Shown piece by piece: positions 55,919 through 64,000 of a stretch of 64,000 nt of DNA. The notes beneath the pieces were generated by a model, which was given only the letters and a program-made list of their open reading frames with translations, was not told the DNA's origin and did not search any database. The position numbers and the translations under genes are program-made. Each line of letters begins with the position of its first letter. Within the stretch, counting starts at the first letter, position 1. Origin of the DNA: Ceratobasidium sp. AG-K (lineage: Eukaryota; Basidiomycota; Agaricomycetes; Cantharellales; Ceratobasidiaceae); the NCBI GenBank assembly GCA_037039685.1, contig JAWNGF010000002.1, forward strand, positions 310,001 to 374,000, written 5' to 3'.

Positions 55919-56844
55919 TCTAAGAGAGCGAATTATCCTAGACGATCTGGGTCTAGGATCCTTCTCATGGGAAGGTAGGTGAACTCGCTTGGCATTGCAA
56001 CGGCTAAACCAGGCGCCTTGAGCAGCCCTTGTCGCCAGCTGGCCGGATACTTGCGGCGATCCTACTAGGGTTGGTGCCCCGCTAACCCTCCTCGAATCCT
56101 CCGACGTCAAGGTATTCGGCGACGAGCGTTTGGGGCTGCCTCCCACCCTCTCAGCGGAGGGCCTGACCCAACCAAGGCCCCTTTGCTGCGAGCGCAGTCC
56201 CCAGTCAGCAATAGCATCGGGGAGTACGTAAAGTCAAGGAAAACCTACGATCCATGACCTGAACGAGTGCCTACGTCCCAACCCCCTTGTGTTGCGCTCT
56301 TCGGGGCCGGAGCATTCGGGCATCGGCGCGTTGATTAAAGTAATAGATCCGAGCCGCCGGACGTATTAGAGCGTAGCAGAGCCGGTGAAGGAGGGTTCCC
56401 TGCGGGCTTTCTGCAAGGCTTCAGCATGAGGCACAAAAAGCATGTTGCTTTATAGATAGTTCAGGAACTCGTCAGACCACCAACCGATCACGTGATATTT
56501 TCACAATACCATATGGTATAGTATAATATCATTTCTCGATTGCTGTATTGTCGGATATACCCACAAACAAGGACAAGGCGGTTGACATTGTGTGATGAGG
56601 AACCAACCATTGCATACCGCGCCATCCTTAGAACATTCCATCGAAGCGTAACGATGAAACAGGGCTCACACCCTTCCTTATTGAGACGTTACTTTCACCT
56701 GTTGTGAATTTGAGCGAGAAACGAGCACCGTGACGGCCATTGCTGGTCTTGTTTCAGGTTTACAGCACGTCAACTTATTAGAAAAAAGCTGATTAGTATT
56801 GATTAATATGCGAACGACGAAGAAAGCGAGGAGACGCTCACGAT
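55919..56844. other. Upstream of B12; no other gene recognised
   Basis: A perfect palindrome ATACCATATGGTAT lies at about 56507-56520. No gene recognised on the plus strand. Confidence 0.4.
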
Positions 56845-57715
56845 ATGACACACGATGATCCGGACGAATGTGACAGGTTAGTAATCAAGATAGCTGCGCC
56901 CACGAGAGTGACCAACGGTCGCACGCAGAGTTCTAACGAGGTTCTCCCAAGTGCGCCCAATATCGTTCAGTCGACCGGTTGTACATGCCTGGAGATAATG
57001 TAAGTCACTGGAAGTTGGCGGGCACGTACCGCCGAGAGCAATGCGTGACAACAACCCTCTTTGCGCTACATTTGTGAAAGAACCTCCACAGACGGACAAC
57101 GCTCCCAACGAGATCCTCGATCGGTATTTGGTTGACTACGAAAGGCCTCGTCCGCTGCTTGTCCCCGCTCCTTTTTTGCCGATTATGGGTGGCCCCTCCG
57201 ATCGCCTGAAGAATTCGACCCAGGTAAGGTTTTCGGCTTTGTGGTGTATGTAAATCCGAGCACGGGATCCAGTCCTGGCGGGTAAGGATGAATATATACT
57301 CCTTCTGCCAGCTCCACTTAACGATCGCAGGACGGCGCAAAACAAAGGATCCCCTAATGAAAAGGGACTGAACGCAGCTCACTCCGATTCCATGTACTTT
57401 GCCCTCCTGCTCCATTGCTATCAGTCGTCCCAGGGAACTGTAGACAAACGTAAAAATAACCTCGAGGAATGCCTCCAATTTGTCGTCACGCGACCTCGGC
57501 CTCCCACAAAGCCAGCCAGCTGCAGCGAACCCGAACGTCACCGTTTACACCAATGCGACCGACACCTAATAGTCAGTAGCCAACCCCTCTACCTCGTCTT
57601 GTTTTGTGAGCAACGATCCAGCCACACCCACTCACAGGAGTTGCTAGAACCATCCGATGGGGGAGTCATACGAGTTCAATGGGCGTGCGCAGAGTACTGC
57701 AGAGGAGTTGGATAA
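56845..57715 (+). CDS. Possible unrecognised multi-exon gene
   Basis: Three open pieces suggest a gene. A 52-codon ORF starts near 56846 (M-T-H-D-D-P-D-E-C-D) and ends at a GTAAGT-like site at 57000. An ORF at 57041 (M-R-D-N-N-P-L-C-A-T-F) ends N-S-T-Q at GTAAGG (57221-57226). A downstream open piece from about 57332 has S-M-Y-F-A-L-L-L-H-C and ends at 57715. Joining the first two needs a 37-nt intron, about as short as the 35-nt one in the SMARCD gene. No domain is recognised and it matches neither family. The opposite strand also has a 178-codon ORF (57541-57005), which I take as a shadow, so the call is weak. Confidence 0.3.
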
Positions 57716-59146
57716 CTGCGTTGCCATAGACGAATGTAGGTCTAGCGGCTGGAAGTATGTAGCTTGCCTGAGTATTAACCAATGGTGATACTCGCTAAGA
57801 GACTGCCACATGTGCTTGACACGTGTTGTGAATGGGTATGGGACAAGGGAAGCGCTGATAGGCCCATGCTCATCATCAGGCCACAATAGGCAGTTCGATC
57901 GGCACACTCTATTTTTGATTTTATACTCGATTACGCTAGCAAAGTCTAAAATATCTAACCTTCTGGTCCACCTCCCACCTATCAGAGAACCCGATCCATT
58001 TAGTGGCCTACAAGCTCCACAATCGCTCCCATATTATGTTGGTTTGATTCTATCCCCTGTGTTGGCGGGGGTTGTCTTTGCTGTGCTGTTATAGTCGCGC
58101 ATTAACCTTGAGGCAAGCTCACTCTCTCCCTGTCCATCAATTAGGTAAGTTATGTGTATGGCGATCGATATGTCGTCATAAAGAACCCAGCCACAAGCAG
58201 AGGGCGATTCCACTAGTGAATTCTATAGTAAGCTTTGCGAGTGATTCCCGAAGTATGGCGTTCGAATTGTAGAAATACTCAGTCAACCTACGGAGGTCAG
58301 TTTTCCTTGCGAGTTCCAGAGTATACTTCACATTTGCGGAACTCTGCCAATACAGGGGGAATCCAACCCGTCCATCCTTTGGCTTCATATAATTTGTGGT
58401 TTATGGCTAGAAGCATACAAACCACGTTTTTATGGAGTCACGTCTTGGTGATTGACCACCCAAATCTGCCAATCCGATAGGCTTATGAAGACTGGGACGT
58501 GGTTTGGGGGTATATGTAGATGGTGTGAGTCTGAAAGCGTGAGTATCGGAAGACTCCGGAAAGAGGGCTCAATGGATGTCCCGCTTGGTGCTGGTTATCA
58601 TAAACATCGCGTCGCCACTCGCCACCCTCAATCTCCAGCAGCTCTCCTGTCACCAAGGCGTTCAATGGCCTAGACAAATATGTCCTCGAGTTTAATTTGG
58701 CATGGTCGAGCTCCCTACTCACGTTTACATAAATTACGCATGAAATAAACAACCATCACCCAGCTTCGTCGATCGTATGCGGTAACGGATTCCGGTGGTT
58801 TGCATCTAGCCCATTTCCGTAATTTACATGCTTTTACCGTGTAAACTTTGTAACGATCATAATCCAGTCTAGTATCCATCGGAGTGGTCACACCTGATCT
58901 CGCTTCACAGGAGCGACCAATCGAAGATTGCCTGGCATGCACTGTTACTGTATTAAAATTAGACTAAATTTGCGTCGATCGTCCTATCCAAAGCAAAACA
59001 CCATTGTTCGGTCCAGAACGCGCCCATACATACAGATAACAACAATGGATGAAGTAAGCATAGCGCCTATGTCGCACCCCGTTATTCCGCGAGGCAGCTC
59101 GCCTCGTATCCACCAGCCAACCCCGACACGCGGCTGCCTACCGGAC
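57716..59146. other. Intergenic before A10
   Basis: Short ORFs only, without family motifs. No repeat recognised. Confidence 0.4.
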
Positions 59147-59210
59147 ATCAACGCCACGCCGCGGGGTGTTATCGCCTCTACAGTACTTCAACACCGCCCT
59201 TTGCCACTAT
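59147..59210 (+). promoter_or_regulatory. Family A upstream elements, copy A10
   Basis: CATCAACGCCACGCCGCGGGG (core 59149-59167) after GGCTGCCTACCGGA corresponds to block 1. CACCGCCCTTTGCCACTAT (59192-59210) corresponds to block 2. Ends 108 nt before the A10 ATG. Confidence 0.55.
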
Positions 59211-59318
59211 TGCAGGACGTTGCACCCGCTATTTTTCCTTTGCTTCAGACATTTTGTGAAATGTGAGATTTCCGCTAGCTTGTTCCCATAGAGTACTCAG
59301 GCAACGTTCAAGTTCTGC

Positions 59319-60234
59319 ATGCCTCCGACAGACACACGCGAATACCGCCTCAAATCAGTATTTCCCCCTGGATTCGACGGTTTATCATCGGGGTCCCTGG
59401 GAAAATCTGTTTACTATACCCATTCGACGGAACAATTATACGTTACACTCATCGACAACTATAACCCCATGACACGCGCCGAGCGTATTGTAGTGAAGGC
59501 CGCTTGGTATGGCAAGCAAACCGGCTCGGCAGAGCACGAGTTTATCCTCGTCGAAGTTGAGGATAGGCGTGACCAAGGAAAGGATGAAAAGGGACTCATA
59601 AACTACCTGGTACTTGACCGGAACGTTCTCAACAAACCTGCCAAATCCACGAGGTTATTCAGACATTCTCGAGTGTCTGTGCAAGGAGGAAAAGCAGTAG
59701 ACACTTTCAGGGTCTCGTACGACGGGGACCTGAAACGATTGCTAAACGATTGCAATCTTTGCCCTCACCGATTCCTTGAACATCTTCAGTTTCGCTCCGA
59801 TTGCCCATTGCACTTGTATGAACTAGTCACGCTGGCGGACGTCGTCTCTTCTCAGTACCCGAACTATCAAGCTATTGGCTCAAATTGTTTCCTATTCGCT
59901 GGGTTAGTTTGGGATAGCTTGTGCCAACTGTACCCTACTGCCTCTCGCAACAAACCCATGGCGAAGGAGCGGGGGAAATATGGCTGGCTCCGTTACACCC
60001 CTCAGAAGTCACAAATGAAGGAGGTATGCAACAAGGCGTCAGAGAAGATATTGCAAGCCAAGTTGAAGATTGATCGTCACAATGAAGTGAGTTTCATGAA
60101 CTCTCCTTTTTAGATACCTGGCTAAATATTGCGTCACGGCACGAAAGCTACTAGAGGAGATGGTTTGCATACGTCTGGCTGAACTGACGAAAGCGACAGA
60201 AGCTCCCACCAAAGAGTCTGTTACTCGCGACTAG
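59319..60234 (+). CDS. Family A paralog A10
   Basis: Model join(59319..60086,60148..60234), 284 aa. Landmarks: V-F-P-P-G-F-D, H-S-T-E-Q-L-Y-V-T-L-I-D, A-A-W-Y-G-K-Q-T, H73 in E-H-E-F-I-L-V-E-V-E-D, L-I-N-Y-L-V-L-D-R, Q-G-G-K-A-V-D-T-F-R-V-S-Y-D-G-D, L-Y-E-L-V-T-L-A, C190 in S-N-C-F-L-F-A-G-L-V-W-D, and E-R-G-K-Y-G-W-L-R-Y-T-P. GTGAGT donor after R-H-N-E. Exon 2 encodes L-L-E-E-M-V-C-I-R-L-A-E-L and ends T-R-D before TAG. Closest to A5. Both candidate active-site residues are present. Confidence 0.82.
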
Positions 60235-61121
60235 GAGGGAGTTTGTCCCCGATGCCCCTTCTGTTCGGCCAGATACGTACGACCCCATGCATTACGGACA
60301 CTGCTATCCAACCACAAGCACTACCCTCGGTGCTTCATGCACCGGCTGGCTGCTGCCCATTCTCCCGAACCTCCGAGACAGTTTTTGCGGATGCACAACA
60401 TAGTATTATTTCGAGATACTGTTTCCCTATACTATTGAATAGATTCGCCTACCCATAGCTACGATAGTTCAACGATAATCATCATTGTCCTGCCATCTCG
60501 TTGTTAATTTCCGTCAGACACAGTGCGACGGATACCATTCGCCGCCTGTTGCTACAGCCCTACGAAAACAATTATAAATTTATGAAATCAATAGACATCG
60601 ATCTAGTTGCTTCACTCAATATTGCGATGTAGGGGACCGACTTGGTTAGCCTGTTCATTATATAGAATCTGAGAAACACAACGAACCAGTATAAGAGCGT
60701 GACGCTTAGAGAAGCATACACCCGCGTTTTATAACAAAGGTGAGTCCACGAAAACAAGATTGGATAGTCAAGACCATCATCTGGTCTGACATCTTAGCGT
60801 CCACACCGAGTTCCTGTACTCCAGTATAATACGCGTGTTTGTATCTCGGCATGCTCACTCATAGTTGCGGATTATTTTTATGCTAGTCGGTGTCGATATA
60901 TGCGCGACGGGTTGAAAGCACACCCACGGCCTGAATTCCCCTGTTTTGATGTACTCCTTATATACCCTCTCTACCCTCTATATTCCCCGCGAGGGAGACC
61001 AAGTATACCACGGTTCACCCACAGTGAAATAATATTCGAAAAAAACAAACAGATGTGAGACGCCACGCGATTGAAACGTGCTGACCTGTGTCTCTGAAAC
61101 CCCTATCTCACGCCCATCAAG
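60235..61121. other. Intergenic A10 to relic
   Basis: No gene recognised; several AT-rich stretches. Confidence 0.4.
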
Positions 61122-61760
61122 CTGCCCATTCTGAACCGATGATGAGCCAAGCATGAGCCGAAGGGACACATAAATGCTCTCTCGTTTCCGCTGTTGCACA
61201 TGCTAACATAGGAATGTCTACGTCCACGATGTCCCTCCGATATCCCAGACGACTCGCGTGTTTCTCCAGCCTCCACCTTTTCTACTTCACGCGCTCGGGA
61301 CTAGTGCACAGAGATAGTCGAGTAGGCGAGGAATTTGTTCAACGGCTAATAGCATCCAAGAATCGTTTAGGTACCGGAACCACTACATGGCAATACCATG
61401 GCTACCTAATTTACGATCCGGTTCTAGCCTCTTGAACAACGATCTGTTCAGAATGGTCTGGGAATATGCGTAATCCTCTCTCAATCCACTCCAGCGCACG
61501 ATCTCTAATTCTCAAGGCGCCTTAACCCTCATATCAGACCCCTCTAGCAGTTTCAGCAAGCAAGAGTGGCCGTGTCATTCCTTGAGAATGATTAGGAGTG
61601 AAGGATCTAGAGCTGAGTCCCGTCTTCAGCTCTCGGCCTGTAAGTTCATTCCGCCCTCTTCCAATTAACTCTTATGACTCAGAGGTTAGCAAACAGCATT
61701 TCAGTTCGATGGACAGAGAGCGACTCCAAAATCAATAAGTCTCGAGCACGAACTTCAGCC
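61122..61760 (+). pseudogene. Family B relic with upstream block and decayed exon 1
   Basis: CTGCCCATTCTGAACCGATG at 61122 matches the upstream blocks of B7 and B8. Near 61550, Q-F-Q-Q-A-R-V-A-V-S-F-L-E-N-D aligns with L-F-Q-Q-A-R-I-V-V-L-S-A-M-E-Q, but stops lie directly before and after it. A GTAAGT-like donor remains near 61639. A short piece at about 61700 may be exon 2. No R-I-R-G-G end or R-S-R array follows. Confidence 0.5.
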
Positions 61761-62649
61761 AGTAGGAGAGAGGAGGTAACAACATGCTCTGCTTCACCGG
61801 GACACTTAACTCCTTGAAGACAAAGGTACTCTTGTAGTTGAATGCGCCAAGCAAGTGGTAAAACGTGGTGGCGTTGGCGAAAACGGCAATGTCGGAAGAG
61901 AAACACCAGGCCAGGCGATGCCAATGAAGGCGTCTGCTCCTGTAACTACCCAACCAAACCCGGCGGCAGAGTTGCAACGTTGACGGGGATACGAGTTGAG
62001 TTTACAATATTGATTGCAGCATCTGATGCAACCTCGTGTTGCCATTGCGTACGACTCGCCGACTGAGTATCCCGGAGCATACGCTGGGATTCCGACGGCT
62101 CTATGTCTCGGGCTCGACGCGACCCTCTGGTATTTAAATCTGTCGTATTATCATAATCAGGATATTGGGTGCCACCTCACTAGCGTCTGGTATGTATTCT
62201 CAGCTTCCATCCTTGTCTTTCAATTGCCAATGGATCCACGCCAACTCAATTTCTACACGTGGATGTGGTGCAAGGCCGACGCATGGCTAGGTAATAATGA
62301 TCGTTGGGCTCCGGGGTTCAAAGCCAGAGCATCGCATTAGTGGCGGACCAGCGTGTGAGGTCTGTTTTGCCCTTATGCTTCAAGGAAGACATACTCTCAA
62401 CCGTTTCATTTCGCCAGACATGTGAGATTTTAGTGAGGATGTCACGTGCTGATGTTGTTGTGCCCTGTCGGGATGGTTCGAACCAGCATGACAGTCTGTT
62501 TGCGGAGCTTCATGTCTCACCCTAGCAGCAGGGTGGTGGAATGTACGTGACTACTTTACGACGACAGTGGTTCGGCACGGTACTCAATACCCGGTGTCCT
62601 ACGCCCCATACGACGCAACCCCTCTTGAAACGTTCCAATTAGCACTGGG
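61761..62649. other. Intergenic relic to B14
   Basis: Plus ORFs 61842-62066, 62014-62340 and 62304-62525 have no recognised content. No repeat seen. Confidence 0.4.
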
Positions 62650-63625
62650 ATGAAGTGGTTTATCAGAAGAGAGTTGGGATCGAAGAAAACCCATATCTGC
62701 GGATCGTGGATTGTGAGTTTTCTCTACTCTTCCTTGTCCTAAAGAATGTTGCTGACCCGAAGAATCTGCTGATAGCGCACACACTTCCGTCGACAAAAGC
62801 CAAAGGATGAAACCGCAAACGATGCCTCTGGATGCCCCTCCAACGCCTCGATGGCGGAGTGCTCGCATCGTAGTAGCGGGAGTGACGGGATATCGATGCC
62901 GGAAGATTTGTCACGAGCATCACAGTCGAGGATAGCCCCCCAGGCGCCTTCCCTCCGTGTCGAGGCCGCTGAGCAGATCCAATGTCCCAATACGTTCGTT
63001 ATGATAGCGGAGCCACAGTCTGGGTTAATGGAAGGAATAAATTTCTATGGTGTTGTGAGTCGCTATTGGTTGTTTGGTAATAACCTATAAGCCGCTGACC
63101 GGCATGACAATAGACACTAGCTACCGCCTCTGAGAACCGAGACGATTCACATATTCCAAATACCTCACTCCCTCTGATTGAGTCTTGCCTGGACACCAGA
63201 AACGATGTCCCTCCAGTGTCGACTGCAACAAGCCGACCATCATGCTATCCTAAGATAGTCGTTCCTCAAAACGAGCCGCAATCCGAGCCGGTGCAAGGAC
63301 GGAATTCCCTTGGTGTTGTAAGTTGCGACCAATTTGCTCGCAATGACTCCTAATCGCTAAGTGGGACCTGTAGGAGCGACGAGTTGACATAGATTCCAAC
63401 GAAAAGGACGCAAACGCCAAGCCGTCCCCAGAAGCCTGTTATGTCGGGACCAACTACTCTACTGGTCGTTGGAGTTACCCGGTCCCGTTTGAAAAGAATC
63501 CGTCTCTTTCGGAGCTCACAGAGGCCTCCAGCACCTCAACGAGTTCTACTAGCCGGGTAGGAAAGATGCGAAGGTCTTTCTCAGGACAGCACAAGGTGCT
63601 TTGGCAGAAGATATGGTATGCCTGA
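62650..63625 (+). CDS. Diverged family B paralog B14 with a duplicated exon 2
   Basis: Model join(62650..62712,62776..63054,63114..63317,63374..63625), about 265 aa. Exon 1 (21 codons) ends C-G-S-W-I at GTGAGT, like S-x-S-W-L of relatives. Exon 2a ends N-T-F-V-M-I-A-E-P-Q-S-G-L-M-E-G-I-N, where relatives have H-H-P-A-M-V...R-I-R-G-G. Exon 2b ends C-Y-P-K-I-V-V-P-Q-N-E-P-Q-S-E-P-V-Q-G-R. The two share the same ending (V-then-GTGAGT or GTAAGT) and look like duplicates. The last exon has S-L-S-E-L-T-E-A-S-S-T-S-T-S-S and M-R-R-S-F-S but no R-S-R array. All four junctions are phase 0. The Cys pair is lost. Assignment rests on the layout and the P-x-M-V-x-x-x-E-P core. Confidence 0.55.
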
Positions 63626-63699
63626 GAGTCGTATTCGTGAACTTTATTTTAAGTTTATTACTGCTTCAGCCTGCTTTCCGGCCCAGGCGCGACCAGCCG

Positions 63700-63990
63700 A
63701 CGCTGGTCCTCCAACGGAATGTTGCCGGACCACCCCGGCGTGAAGGGCCTTCCTGGGAGGTTAACGAATAGCGAGTCAGAGAGGAGGAATCTAGGAGGTG
63801 GTCCAAGGAACAACAAGTCACCGTTGGCGTCATCACCACCCACGCCAGCCGTTCGGTACCTCCATCCTTCTCACGACGCGACCCCATCAGCCTACCGTCA
63901 GGCGATTGCCCTTCGAGCTTTAGAACAACAGCAGATTCAAGAAGATGAGTGGATGGCGACGAGGCTCAGAGGAGGAGGCTGCTGTGGCGT
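63700..63990 (+). CDS. Family B paralog B15, exon 2 only, continues past the window
   Basis: An open frame runs to a GTAAGT donor at 63991. It contains S-R-R-W-S-S-N-G-M-L-P-D, A-L-R-A-L-E-Q-Q-Q-I-Q-E-D-E and A-T-R-L-R-G-G-G-C-C-G, matching exon 2 of B12 (E-R-Q-Q-I-Q-E-D, R-L-R-G-G-C-G-P-C-G). The frame is open back to about 63690; the acceptor is uncertain and exon 1 is not identified. Exon 3 must lie beyond 64000. Confidence 0.65.
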
Positions 63991-64000
63991 AAGTTTCTAT

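Noticed and set aside
57005..57541. 178-codon minus-strand ORF
   Set aside because: Overlaps plus-strand pieces with better splice sites; composition looks like a shadow.

Overview
The window is nuclear DNA of a filamentous fungus, most likely an Agaricomycete (Basidiomycota). Coding exons are broken by many short GT-AG introns (about 35-100 nt), usually with CTAAY-like branch sites. The one broadly conserved gene has nine exons in about 1.8 kb. A Rhizoctonia/Ceratobasidium-type genome is a plausible guess, but nothing here proves the genus.

Almost all the coding content belongs to two unrelated multigene families that alternate along the 64 kb. Family A (A1-A10) encodes 270-290 aa soluble proteins with a His in an H-E-F strand motif (about residue 70-78), an L-V-L-D-R strand and an N-C-[YF]-x-F-A-G helix start (Cys about residue 188). 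A1 to A10 lie at 3.1, 5.2, 10.95 (broken), 12.4, 19.2, 20.9, 27.7, 40.3, 53.7 (minus) and 59.3 kb. Most start 100-133 nt downstream of the same short upstream motif. Family B (B1-B12, B14, B15 plus relics) has three exons, all joined in phase 0. Exon 1 is short and acidic. Exon 2 carries an L-P-W-P-x-C start, an H-H-P-A-M centre and an R-I-R-G-G-(G)-C-C end. Exon 3 is disordered, with R-S-R-x-x-S-Q repeats and often a P-P-V-P-x-I-P tail. Decayed pieces of B lie at 9.5, 17.3, 48.5 and 61.5 kb.

Layout: 0-5 kb B1, B2, A1; 5-8.3 kb A2 and the minus-strand SMARCD/Swp73 chromatin-remodelling subunit; 9.5-14 kb a B relic, broken A3, and A4; 15-44 kb B3, relic, A5, A6, B4, B5, A7, B6, B7, B8, B9, A8, B10; 44.6-51.5 kb a repeat-rich stretch with fold-back elements, a roughly 1.25 kb near-perfect palindrome and a hAT-like MITE; 49.8-55.9 kb a minus-strand block B11, A9, B12; 57 kb a possible unrecognised gene; 59-64 kb A10, relic, B14, and B15 running off the end.

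The island looks like a birth-and-death cluster of lineage-restricted genes around one housekeeping gene. The main hypotheses are that family A has a circularly permuted papain-like (LRAT/PPPDE-like) active site, because two paralogs have lost the candidate catalytic residues, and that family A shares one promoter signature. No rRNA, tRNA, CRISPR array or autonomous transposase gene was recognised.
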